Shown here: piece after piece, positions 12,437 to 23,542 of the stretch
Numbering within the stretch: the stretch's first letter is position 1
How the letters are laid out: each line of letters begins with the position of its first letter
NCBI RefSeq assembly: GCF_022376445.1
Contig: NW_025954962.1
Coordinates: 310,001 to 374,000 of the forward strand
Length of the DNA: 64,000 nucleotides
Direction: 5' to 3'
DNA from: Fomitopsis serialis
Taxonomy: Eukaryota > Basidiomycota > Agaricomycetes > Polyporales > Fomitopsidaceae
The notes under the pieces: generated by a model
The model's input: the letters and a program-made list of their open reading frames with translations, nothing else
Databases searched by the model: none
What the model was told of the DNA's origin: nothing
Translations under genes and position numbers: made by a program

Positions 12437-13567
12437 ATGCGTTGCAGAAGAAGTGGGCTGGAGACTGAGCCGTCCGTTGCGCACTTGTGGTGCTGCCTGC
12501 TGCCAGCGGCGAAAGCAAGGCGAAAGACGCGCTTCGCGTTTCCTGCCCATGAAGCGCCCACTACCTGCCGTGGACAGACTACTAGACGCCCGTTCTCTGC
12601 GTCCTCCATCTTGGATCACAGCTCGACCCTCGCAGCTTGGATCGCCGAGCGCAAGAAGAGATTCCTCACTGCTCCCCGTGTGGAGGAGAAACAGAAGAGA
12701 CTTGAGGAGGCGTTGCGCGTGGTCAACAGCAGCCTCAGACATCCGTTCCCCAACAGAAAGAAACCGAGTATCAATGACGACGTGCAGGGCGGACAATATG
12801 GCGATCGCGCTCAGATGGGCAGAGGTTTTGACCGTGGTCGAGGCACAGGTAGAGTTCAGGACGCGGTGTTGCCCCTCAGAAGCCTCGTATATGGCACTTT
12901 CTACCTCCAGAGTCGATCCTAACTGGTTATTAACCTCCGATGGGTCTAGCAAAGCAGCAACGGACTCTGCTGAAGCATGCACGACTGCTTCTTTGCCAGT
13001 CACTTACGACTCTGAGAGCAAGTCTGATTGGGGTTCTGACGCTGCGCTAGACGTCGTGTCGTTGAAAGCGGCTCCGGATGCACTTGAGGCACAGGACGCA
13101 CCAACAGTTGCCGTTCCTCCAGACGACGTGGAGGTGCGGGAGCCTCGTGTGGGGAACAGCGACCCCCCTTCACAACAACAGGTTCGATAGTGAGCTGAGG
13201 AAGCTGCCACCGAAATAACCTCGAGCTCGGATTAATACCAACATACAACCCCTTTGCGACGCGACCGTCACTACTTCGAATTGTAAGCAAAGTTCGTCCT
13301 GTGAGATAGATGCGTAGCTAATGACAATGCGAACCATAGCTGCTCACACCGGAAATCCAACTGACTGTATCGGATTTATCCCAAGCCATCCGCTTCCTCG
13401 TAGACAACGATTTCCTGGAAAACGTGAAACTGAAGCCTGGGGCCCTGGGCAGGCTTCAGGAAAGACGATTGAAGTTATCGGGACGTCCAGTACTGAGCAA
13501 CAAGGGGCCTCCGCGACATATCCACCCTCGGAAGGTGCGAGGGAAGACAAAACACTCTGATTCATGA
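12437..13567 (+). CDS. NUFIP-like protein (nuclear FMR1-interacting conserved domain)
   Basis: This is probably a nuclear RNA-binding assembly factor related to NUFIP1/Rsa1, which helps build box C/D snoRNPs. The diagnostic exon reads TLAAWIAERKKRFLTAPRVE near 12640, matching the conserved NUFIP domain. A later exon is acidic (YDSESKSDWGSD) and Pro-rich. A 44-nt intron (13182-13225) leads to the 19-codon exon LGLIPTYNPFATRPSLLRI, and a 57-nt intron (13283-13339) leads to the last exon, LLTPEIQLTVSDLSQAIRFL, with the TGA at 13565-13567. The 5' end is uncertain: ATG 12437 is in frame but only 47 nt from the golgin start on the other strand. Long antisense frames occur opposite the NUFIP exon but lack splice logic. 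The join at about 12855-12960 is unresolved. Confidence 0.72.
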
Positions 13568-13688
13568 TGCTTGTATCGTATCTACGTATACGCCCAGATT
13601 GCATGTAGCGGTGTGAAGCATTGTTATATGATCGTCCACGTCCACCATAGCCTGAAGTCTCGACACGGTACTGCTGCTACTGCCGCTG

Positions 13689-14595
13689 TCACGCACTGAT
13701 GTTGGAGTCGCTGCCCTCTCTACCGCTCTCAGACTCGTCTGCATCCGCTTCCAACGACCGCTGCTCCACCTCGAACCCCAGCTGTGTAAGGCCTTCCGTT
13801 GTTTCTGCGACCTTCCCTGGTGCGGTGACAACGATTGCGATGATGATAAAGGATCAAGAGGGACAGGAGTACTCGCGCAGTACGGCGAGGACATCCGCCT
13901 TCGTGACGGAACGGTAGCGTTCGAGAAGTTCGATGTTGTAGTTCTGAGGTACGCCCCGGAGGGCTTGATTCACGAAAGAGGCTACAGCCTGCGCAAGAAT
14001 GATCAGTGTATGATGGGCGACTCGAAGACGGAGTTGACTTACCGCTTGCCCTGGCGTAGAGACACCGCTCGTCACACCGAACACGAGGATACTCTTCGCC
14101 GCATCCAGAGTCGTCTCTTCGAGCGCGATCTACACGGTCGATTAGACACCAGCGTAGATTATAGCTTCAACCAAATATACCGAGCCGTCAACGAGGCCTT
14201 CGACAACGGATTTTGCTTGTTCATACGCCTTCAGATATTGTGAAGTCTAGGGTAGTTGTGAGACCTCCCGAATGTTTCCTTGCTTCAACGGGAATCCATA
14301 CCCTGTCCAACGCAAAGCTTAGAAGGCCGCCCTCTAGATCCACGTAGACTCCCGCGTCGTATGCCAACCCCGAGTCACGAATGTACCGCTGTCAAGACTA
14401 TCAGCGTACGTTCGCGCGTGTAGATTACTCCACATACCCAGAGATAGCTCTCAGAAGCGTTCAGCACTGGTGGCTACTATGACTGCGGGACGGTCCTGTG
14501 CGTGAAGCCTTGGATGCCCTTCGTGACATGGGAGGTATAGGAGCTCTCGATGGTAGGCAGACTGACAACTTGAATATTCCGTTCATCTTCGTGAA
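13689..14595 (-). pseudogene. 5'-truncated remnant of an M16 metalloprotease (Sdd3/YOL098C type)
   Basis: Only the C-terminal third of a roughly 1000-residue M16 peptidase is present; the catalytic HxxEH half is missing. Fragments in order are VVSLPTIESSYTSHVTKGIQ, a PAVIVA/VLNASESYLW segment, YIRDSGLAYDAGVYVDLEGG, SVVEGLVDGS, ALEETTLDAAKSILVFGVTS, VASFVNQALRGVPQNYNIEL and KADVLAVLREY, then IAIVVTAPGKVAE and an acidic tail ending in TGA at 13689. Frame changes are needed after GFTH, inside VAT/PVLN, and twice around REY. Splice sites at the intervening introns are still consistent with GT-AG. Homology stops close to a hairpin at 14595-14636. It may be a relic of a partial duplication or of an insertion, with some breaks possibly due to assembly error. 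Confidence 0.68.
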
Positions 14596-14636
14596 GGAGT
14601 AGCGCAGCGCAGCGCCAAATGCGTCGCGCTACTCCT
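14595..14636. repeat. 11-bp inverted repeat with 20-nt loop at the pseudogene break
   Basis: The arms aggagtagcgc (14595-14605) and gcgctactcct (14626-14636) are perfect complements around a GC-rich loop that repeats gcagc. It sits where homology to the M16 protease ends. Confidence 0.6.
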
Positions 14637-15636
14637 CGTCTGTGCCTTTGAAATTGTACGTACTTCGCACCTGTCTCGCCGCGTTTGTTTTTGGTTGAGT
14701 GCCCTCTCTCGGTGAGCCAATCGATTTCCCCGCCACGCGTCGCCACCGAGCGGGGACGAGCTCCGCACACAAGTCTAAGAGGCAAGGGGCAAGCAAGCTT
14801 ACATAAGGGGCGCAGCGCCCGCACCTCTCCCCGTGGGAAGGATGTCGGGCATCAGCCGGACTACCAAAAGTAGACATCCTCCACTGAGCCTCCAGCTCCT
14901 CCAGACTCATTTGATGATCATACAGTGCTCAATAACGCGCCGCTAGATTACTGGACCACGCAAGCTATCGAAGGGAGGGTGACGCTGGTAACATCGAAAG
15001 CAATGCGACTGGCTTATGTTCGCTACTCAAACGTTTACTAAAGACCCTGGCAGTGGCAATGCATATGTACTAGTGAGTGTGTCGAGTTCAAGTCGGACTA
15101 CTGTACATTGACACAACTGATCCCACTCCCATCAACCAGATCCGGTCCCAAGCTAGCTTGCTCAGATCCCGCTATGAGTGTTTGTCTACGTTATGCCGGA
15201 TGACGTTGTCAAATGGCTCAGGTTTGAAGGCTTTGCCAGTGGTCAGCCGACTCAAGTGCATGTCCTCACGCTCGAGGCGTGTTTCGAGAATCCATCCTTC
15301 ATAAAGATGTTCATGACATGTTTATGACTGCGTCCAAATTTTGTCGTGTCTTGATAGCAGCAGCACTGAATGACGATGTCTACAGGTAAGCAGTGGCACA
15401 ATTTCATTCGAACACATCTCCGTCGCGTTCCCTACATCGGTTGACGTCGACATGAGGAAGCAGCCACACCGATATACCATCCTGCATCATGGCTAAGCCC
15501 TATGTTCGCGAAGCAACAGTCGGCAATTGACTCTCACAAATGCGTATCTGACCGACGTACGTGAAGGTACTGTGCGGCGCTAGATTGTGTCTCGTTCCTT
15601 GCGTTTTGTACGAGACTCTCCAGTCTTCTCTCAATC
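14637..15636. other. intergenic, unassigned; one possible orphan exon
   Basis: No confident gene is seen here. A plus-strand open segment near 15195-15305 reads DVVKWLRFEGFASGQPTQVH and could be an exon of an upstream part of the following gene, but I found no convincing partner exons. The stretch 14720-14880 is GC-rich and lacks similarity I can name; it may be inserted DNA that truncated the M16 gene. Confidence 0.3.
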
Positions 15637-18600
15637 TTGATGACGCCCCTCAGAGCCATGAAAGAAGGAATCTGTTCATATGGACATCGTGCACGACTCC
15701 TCTGCGCCTCGTTTCAGGTGGACGTGTGTCCTGAGCCTCCCGACTGCCCGTTGGGACACTCGCAGATCAATGGTGAGGCTTCTCAGTATACGCGCCTCTG
15801 GCAGACCGTTGATGACGAGCTCCATTCCGTGGGTCGAAAGTTAGGCCGAGCGTCAGTAGCAGAGATATATGTTCTCTCAGTAAGTGCAGTCTACTAACCT
15901 CAACCAAGGGAGTTCCTGGATCCTTTCTCTCGTCGCCGCTCACGCTTACCTGTCATGTGCTTCGGTGAGAACTGCGCCCTTCAAGCGACACAATACGTCA
16001 ATGCACAACTCGCTGTTCTTCATGCCAATGCTATGTCTTGCTTCCGGGAACATGAGAACTCTCAAAAGCCCGAGGAGCATCTCCGTATGTATCCAGGCAA
16101 CTTTGCATATGTATCCTGCTCAATTCCCACCTAATCTAGGGTACGGCCACGCCTTGTATGACTTCGTGTATGGCAAGGTAGCGAAACGGCGTCAAACCAA
16201 AGCTGGTTATGACACAGAATTCCATGCACTATTCGACAAGCCGGTCATCGATTTCATATGCAATCACGACGCCATACTTCGAATCAAGATCAAGAGCGGG
16301 CATTATTACATGGACGCATCCGACCAGGGTGGCATGATCAAAAGTCCTGTTGGGTATGCGTGCAGGTTTCAGTATTTTTCTGACTGACGCGGGGGACTTT
16401 GCTGTGTAGCGAGCGTATCAGAGAATTGTCTGATCAATCATTCGACTTCCGTGTTGGTTTCGATGTTCGTACAGCTGCCAGCACGGATCTTCAAATCGGC
16501 AACGGGCCCGTGTTGATTCGGTTAATCACGCTGAACCTGCTCGGTAAGTGCTACCACTACTTAGTCGTGGGCAAAATATCCTTACACATTATTGAAGAGG
16601 CAACTTTTTTATCTGCGTCTCCACCGATCGAGTACAGTGTGGACGTACTCCTTTTGTATCTGCAGCGGTACCTCGAGTTTCTGCAAAAGGCCGGGAATCA
16701 TGTCCTCTTCTCCCTCCCGAACTTCGAGATCAGCCGTCTTCCTCTTACCATCGACTACACGGCATCTCGGCGTGACATAGTCATGGGCTGCACCGAACTA
16801 TATGGTGTTCACGTTAGCAAGATCAACGAGCAACTCAAGTTGACATGGACGAAGGCCGCCGTTGCAACAGCAATTGGAGTGTCAGACGGCGTCGCGACCA
16901 GTGACTGGAAGGCCAATTCCGTGGCCGAATACCGCGGGTCGTGGTCGATCTACCAGTCTGACGTGCGGTTCCACCTGAAGTTCGGGCCGCCGACGGTGGA
17001 TGCAATATGTTCGCGCGAAGCTGTCTTGAACCTTATGTTGGACAAGGTCTTGGTATTCGAAGAAGTTGGTTCCGAAGGGTAAGTAGCTCCGATATTCCTT
17101 GGAATCTCGATATTGAGGCAACCGTTACCTATCGTTACCCAGTGCACCCACCGGCGCATTCGATGGATGGAGGATCCCCATCACGGTTGAGGTTTTCCAA
17201 GAACAGGACACTGAAACCCGCATCAGGGTCGACTTGAGCAGTGAGTTATTCCCCTATTATCATCTGACGTCGCTGACCAGCCTGAGACAGAGGCCAAAGT
17301 CATCTCTCAACTCCCAGAGGGCGAAGAGGATGGCTACGAAGATTACAGGATGGGAATACTCGATTTTGTGCGGAAGGAATACCTTGCCGTGCTCGAGAGT
17401 GCAGGATACCTCATCCTCTACGACACGGGACGCGCTGCTTCTTTCGGCAGCGTGCAACTCGCGATGACGCGCATAGACTCCTCCGGCTTCTCTGGCTCCT
17501 TCGAGGAGTCCGCAGAGACTACACAGGCGTCCTGGACGGATATCATTGCTGGCTCAGATATGCAGGGATTTGACCAGGTCATAGCAGTCTCGCAGAAGTC
17601 TATCAACTCCCGCTTCTCTCAAATACATGAAGCGGCGAAGAGGAGCGAGAACCGGATGTCCATCTTGTCGAAGTGGTCGTACGAACAGTACTTCTCTGCA
17701 GCATTCGAACCCCTCGCCGTCCACCTGCTCAGCAACAACCGTGCACTTCTGTGGGTTCACCTGACCGATGGCTCTCTTCGCTCGCTTGTCGACATGGAAC
17801 CCTCCCTCGGGTACGTTATACACTATGATCATGAATATCATGTCTCACGAAATGCTGCAGGGAGGATGAATACGAGTTCGAAGACCTCCGTTTGGCATTT
17901 GAGGTCAAGCTGGAAATGCTAGACGATGCGACTCTTCAAGCTACCAGCCCCGATTGGTATTCAAACGCCTCTGCTTCACACGCATACAAGGCCCACGGCA
18001 ACCAAGCGGACTGTGCCTTCCGGTATCTGTGTTTTGATACGAGTAGTGAGTGTTCGTTCGCCGTTGCTGTCGCGCCTTTTAACAACGGCGAGTAGGTGCC
18101 GAATTTCTATATGAATACTCGCAAATTGACGATCTGCTCCACACGACGGGCTCGGAGCTCATTGACAAGCTGCAAGGCATGATCTACTACCTCCGCCAGC
18201 ATTACTTCCCTGCGCTTGTGGCCAACGGACTACATATCCTGTACACCACACCGATCTGGAGCGTACCGCCCTCTACTCCTTCGTATGCCTTGACAGACGT
18301 CACCTTCCAAGTCTACTCGAGTGTCGAGGTGACTCGCCATAACTGGGCGCAGCTTTCGGTGTCCGTCGAACCAGTCCTTGCTATCCTCGGCATGACTTCT
18401 CACCGTCCCCGGCCTGGTCACAACCTAACCTTCTCTACCAACTGGGTTGCGCGTGCGGAGCGGGGCTTCTCTCACGGAACTGTCGCAATCTCCAACAAAG
18501 ATCAGAGCATGCTCCATCGCCTGGCTCGTATCAACTCCCTCACTTCTGTCATCCCCGTTCTCGTCGCTGCTGAAAGCGCCGACGGTTGGCAGCTGCAGCT

Positions 18601-19593
18601 GACTACCATAGCTGCTCGGCACGGCGCCCGCATGTGTCCGTGGAAGGTTGAGACGATACAGGAGAATAGCTGCATCAAGTACGAATGGGAATACTCGGTT
18701 TCGACTACGTACTCGCATGAAGGCAGCGGGATAACGAACGGCGCTTATGCGGTGACCTGTGAGATTCCTTATTCTTTCTGACAGAACCGAGCTATATCTG
18801 TCCTTTCTAGGTTCTACTCGTAATTACGTGGAGTTGCCAACGGTGTTCAGAAGTGGCAAGTTGGAGCTCAAAGCGTGGGGAGAGGTCACAGTTGGGATCG
18901 ACTACAAGGCCGGCTCGGTGGAGGGCAGGTATGCAGACAATCCCTCTCAATGACTTCTAGCTGATCCTGTCCATCTCACAGTGCAAGCGGAGTGGCCAGA
19001 TGGCTCGCCCCCATCAACATTCAGACCGACCTCTTCAACGGGGTGAAGTCCGACGCACTCGATCAGGTGCCGGTTGTCTGCGAGAAGGTCGAGTACAGGG
19101 GAAACGCCCCCGCCACCAATTTCATCAATATCCAAGCAGAGCTGCAGGCACAGCTGCCGCAAATGATCGACTTCAAGGAGGTCGTCCAGGGAATGCGGCA
19201 ATACGAAGGGGCGTGGCAGACATGCTATCCAGGCGTTAATGCGTACGCCCTCGCTAACCCGGTATTCAATCGCCAAGGAGATCTACTCTTTGAGTTGCGT
19301 CCTCTCGGCCAATGGAACGCTGCCCCCGCACCCCCTCGCCTCAGCAAAGCGTCGCCGCGAAGTACCAAAGACGTCCCACAGTTGCCAATGGATACCCAAG
19401 AGTGTGTGAGCGTGCCTATGCCAATGGAATGTCGGGTATGTCTTTTGTGACAGCCACCGGTCGACAACTCAGTGACCTGTTTCTAGGTGACGCCAATGTT
19501 GAGGAGAACGCGGAGGGGACGCAGAGCGAGAAGAAATCAGAAGGGGACGGTCAAGGGTCGTCAGAGGAGGATGAAGCCGTTTCTGAAATGTAG
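15637..19593 (+). CDS. uncharacterised large repeat-containing basidiomycete protein
   Basis: I do not recognise this gene. It spans about ten exons and ends EEDEAVSEM with a stop at 19593; the start is uncertain and 15637 is only an outer limit. Two kinds of internal module recur. One is a helix plus strand, YLEFLQKAGNHVLF (about 16660), YLAVLESAGYLILY (about 17380) and YFPALVANGLHILY (about 18200). The other is VDFICNHDAILRIKI (about 16245) and VDAICSREAVLNLML (about 16995). A segment GFDQVIAVSQKSINSRF near 17570 and a C-terminal YEGAWQTCYPGVNAYALANP near 19200 weakly recall the TULIP/P47 lipid-binding fold. No signal peptide or membrane span is evident. The C-terminal tail is acidic and disordered. 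Introns are 50-60 nt. Confidence 0.6.
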
Positions 19594-19729
19594 TATTCAG
19601 GGCTCAGGCTGAAGGCCGACAGAGCTATTCAATGACTTGTGTCTCTCACGACGTATGTCAATTTTGGTACCCGCAATTGATGTCTGTTTTCCATAGTGCA
19701 GTGAAGTATACAATGACTGAAAGCGCACC

Positions 19730-20860
19730 CTACGACTCCGAGGGGGCAGAGGTATCAGACGGTACCTCCACTGCCTTGCCTTTTCCGTTGGGGAACGGTG
19801 GGGACATAGGTAAAGGCTGCGGCGACGGTATGCTAGAGCCAGCCATAGTTGTCGAGGGCGAAGTGGCTGCGAGCTGCCATGCGGGTATGGCGGGCTTACT
19901 GGGGACTATCGGTGTGGAGAAGCCGCTCGGAGAGGATGGTCCGCGACTTAATAATAGCGCTTTCATGGACTTGAGCTCTTGCTGTAATTCTGCCAATGTC
20001 TGTTGCTGACTCTCCTTGTTCTTATCCAGCATCTACGGTCCACGGACGCAATGAGCAATACGACGCGTCTCGCTAAGTGCCCGTCTTACCTTCGGTAACA
20101 TCTCGCGAACGTTGTTGACTTCATCCCGGATCTCGCGCATCTCGTCCCTCGCCCTAGACTCACCTTCCCTCATCTCTTTCACCACCTCTTCCACATCCTG
20201 CGTTGCCTTCTCGACCTTCTCGTTCTGCTGCTCGACTGCGAGTCGGACAGCAGCGGACTCAGCTTGAATCTCTTTGAGCAGAGCCTCCGCCGAATCGAAC
20301 TGTGATGTCAACGCATCTCTGTCGGCCTCATACGCAGTTGTCGACGGTGGTTGCAGATGCGGGAGGACGAATTTCTGTCCAAAAGTTTGAGTGCAGGGCG
20401 GATGCCGTAGCAGCATGACATACTCTGAATAGTGACGCTGCGACATAAGCGACGCCTCCAGAGACGACAGCGGTGATCTGTAACATGTCAGAACTAGCCC
20501 AACAACGCTCTCAAGGATGCTCACGAAGTAATCTCTCCAGTCCCAAGGTTGCATGGGAGGTTGGGCAGCGAAAGGCGAGGGCCCGTAGACCGGAGCATAA
20601 GCTGGCGCATATGGGACAGAAGACGGTCCTAGAGCCATCTGTCCTCTCTGCAGCGCGGCTTGTTTCATGGCTTCGTCGATCTCCGGGCTAGTCAGACCCT
20701 TGGCCTCCAGGAACTGGACTCGCTGAGCGAGCGACGATGCTTGGGTCTTCGCGTCACATTAATGAGATGTTTGCCACGCAAGTCGAAACGGACACGCCTT
20801 TGGATCAGCGAGAAAGACGACTGCATTGCGGACGAGCTCTTGACGGTCTGGGGTCGCCAT
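19730..20860 (-). CDS. PEX14: peroxin 14 (peroxisomal docking protein)
   Basis: Pex14 forms the docking complex on the peroxisome membrane and binds the import receptors Pex5 and Pex7. It starts at 20860 with MATPDRQELVRNAVVFLADP, then after an intron continues SSLAQRVQFLEAKGLTSPEI and DEAMKQAALQRGQ, the conserved N-terminal three-helix domain. A Pro/Tyr/Ala-rich stretch (SVPYAPAYAPVYGP) and WDWRDYFV follow; the latter may begin the hydrophobic segment SILESVVGLVLTC. A coiled coil runs from SAEALLKEIQAESAAVRLAV to the end of exon 3. The C-terminal exon is Ser/Pro-rich and stops at 19730. The first intron (20747-20797) appears to use a GC donor. Length, about 340 residues, fits the family. Confidence 0.86.
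20747..20797 (-). other. probable GC-AG intron in PEX14
   Basis: To keep ADPK joined in frame to TQASSLAQRV, the intron must begin gcgtgt and end gcgaag. A GT donor 2 nt further in would shift the frame. Confidence 0.5.
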
Positions 20861-21019
20861 CCTGCAGTGCGGGGCATGAACGAGGGGAACAGGCGCCTGC
20901 ACGGCTGAGCCGGGATGGGAGCGTTAGACGCCGGTGCCCGCGTACATTTTCGAGCCGGTCGCCGCCAACGCACTTCAGTCCAGCTTCAGTCTCCCGTCCA
21001 CCGTCCACCGTCCACCGCC

Positions 21020-23155
21020 ATGTTCAGACCCCAGCTGGCTGCATCGAGGGCCGCCTCCCGCCGCATCGCCGGCCACCGTGGTCAGTCTACATAAACTCTC
21101 AGCTCTGCATACACGTCACTGACGTCTGCTCATGTACAGCGGTATCGTCGTCCTTTTCCACATGCAGTCGCTCTCTGCTCAGGAACCCTACCCGGGTCGC
21201 ACCTCCGACGTTCTCGCACCTAAAGTGCTCCAGCTGGGGTAAGTCTGTCGCAATGTCTGCTCTGGTCCATATGTGACCGTGTCGTATCAAAGTCGGTCGC
21301 AGGGGATACGCAGATGGTCCCAGCGCAAAGTACTCACGCACAAAACCTCACTTGAACATCGGTACCATTGGTAAGTTCGTCCACAATGCTTCTCTCCAGC
21401 TTCAATGTATCAATGCGTCGAAATTAGGACACGTCGATCATGGCAAGACCACCTTGACGGCAGCTATCACCAAGGTTCTTGCTGAGCGCGGTGGTGCGAA
21501 GTTCACCGACTACGCCGAGATCGACAAGGCGCCCGAAGAAAGGGCCCGTGGTATCACCATCAACTCAGCACACGTTGAGTACGAGAGTGACAGCCGGCAC
21601 TATGGACACATCGACTGCCCTGGGCACGCTGATTGTAGGCGACTTGTGTGTAGATCCTTACCACATTGACATCGTCTTCTAGACATCAAGAACATGATTA
21701 CTGGCGCTGCCCAGATGGATGGCGCCATCATTGTCGTCTCAGCTACTGACGGTCAGATGCCTCAGACCCGAGAGCACTTGCTTCTTGCTCGTCAAGTGGG
21801 CGTCAAGAAGCTGGTCGTCTTCATCAACAAGGTTGATCAAATCCAGGACAAGGAGATGCTCGAGCTCGTGGACATGGAGATGCGGGACCTTCTGTCGACC
21901 TACAACTTCGATGGAGAAAACACTCCTATCATCATGGGCTCTGCCCTTGCGGCGTTGCAGGGACAAACACCTGAGATTGGTGCGGAGAAGATCGTTGAGC
22001 TGGTCAAGGCTTGTGACGAATGGCTTGAGATCCCTCCTCGTACGCTCTTTCGTATTCGCTTGCTAATCGTATGACATTCAACTTATTCGACCAGGTGACC
22101 TCGAGAAGCCGTTCCTCATGCCCGTCGAAGGTGCGTCAGTCCTGTCTTCGAAGTCACTGGGTTATGAACTGTTGCTTCAGAGGTCTTCTCGATTTCTGGG
22201 CGTGGTACTGTTGCGGCCGGTCGGGTGCGGGAATCGTTTGCAATCACTGCTTGGCCTCGTACTCATTGAATAACCAGGCAGAGCGGGGCATTTGCAACAA
22301 AGGTGATGAAGTGGAAATTGTCGGTTTCGGTGACAGGATCAAGACTACGTTGACCGGCATTGGTAAGTTGTAGACCGATTTTGTATCACGGTCACTGAAA
22401 ACCTGCTTAGAGATGTTCAAGAAGGAGCTTGACCGGGTAAGTCAACTCCGCCAATCTGGTCCTCAGGTAGCTTACTTCGTATCAGGGCGAAGCTGGTGAT
22501 AACATGGGCGTCCTGCTCCGTGGCATCAAGCGTGAGCAGGTCACTCGTGGGCATGTCATCGCAGCCCCCGGCAGCATCCAGTCGGTAAAGAAGTTCCAGG
22601 CTCAGATCTACGTGCGTCTCCCAATCTTGTCAACTACTGCCACTTACTAGACTGATTGGAGTTCAGGTCTTGACCAAGGATGAAGGTAAGCGCGATTGAC
22701 TCGGATCCATGAATTCTTATGGATACAGCTGATGCCCCACTTTGCAGGTGGTCGCTATACGCCCTTCATGGAGTCATACCGGCCACAACTTTTCCTTCGT
22801 ACTGCTGACGTTACGTGCTCGCTGAGGTGGCCAGAGGGCACCACTGATGCACAGGAGAAAATGGTAAGAGATACGATAGCAGCACGAGTCGCTATTATTC
22901 AGCTTTATGTTATTAGGTTATGCCTGGCGACAACGTCGAGATGGTATGCAATCTCATCTATGATATTGCGGCGGACATTGGTACTCGGTAAGTGCAATGC
23001 CACACTCACGTAAAACCCAGCTCACTCGGCCGACATTCAGCTTCACGCTTCGTGAGGGTGGCAAGACAGGTACGTTTGATTTCGCAACGGGTAGGATGAA
23101 CGTACTAATATTTTTCACAGTCGGCACTGGCATCGTCACTAAGATCATCGCGTAG
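21020..23155 (+). CDS. TUF1: mitochondrial elongation factor Tu
   Basis: This GTPase delivers aminoacyl-tRNA to mitochondrial ribosomes. It starts [19 protein letters not shown] at 21020, an Arg/Ala/Ser-rich presequence typical of matrix import. The G1 loop GHVDHGKTT, the switch II motif DCPGHADY and the specificity motif NKVD are all present, as is [14 protein letters not shown] around switch I. Domains 2 and 3 follow with [28 protein letters not shown] and [20 protein letters not shown]. The protein ends [10 protein letters not shown], with the TAG at 23153-23155. About ten short GT-AG introns are present, and every exon joins in frame without any indel. The 5' UTR carries a tandem CCGTCCA repeat just before the ATG. 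Confidence 0.95.
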
Positions 23156-23542
23156 TGGGCTGGGAGGAATATATTTACGTACTGCTACATGTTTTATAAT
23201 GCTCATCTCTGCCATCCCCACTCGTAAAAGTAGATCTTGGTTGACCACACCTCGCTTTCGTCGTATTGCATGCATACATTTCCCAGCTAGTTTCTTGTCT
23301 GTTCTCCACCTCGCTATAGGTGGCGACACGGTTCGATAATACAAACCGTGGAAACTCACTGAAGAAGTCCACGTCGGCTTTAGTGAGCGGTGAGATTTGT
23401 TGACGTACTAAATGAGGCAGGGCGGCGGATGTCCGTCGGCTCCCTCGCGAGCTGAGATCTAAGAACTTATTCTCAACGGCCGTGGTCGTAGGTCCTCATA
23501 TTCAGCTTGTGGTATACGTCCTTCTACGGCCTGTCAACGAAG
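23156..23542. other. intergenic between TUF1 and the H-protein gene
   Basis: This tandem-gene spacer of 387 nt holds the TUF1 3' UTR and the promoter of the next gene. I see no coding exon in it. Confidence 0.5.

Noticed and set aside
12287..13003. Long minus-strand frame (238 codons) opposite the NUFIP-like exons
   Set aside because: The plus strand carries a recognisable NUFIP domain and a consistent series of exons; the minus frame is its antisense shadow.
13689..14595. Presequence protease Cym1 as the identity of the M16 remnant
   Set aside because: The LPTIESSY...SGLAY and FVNQALRGVPQNYN segments fit the Sdd3/YOL098C group better than Cym1.
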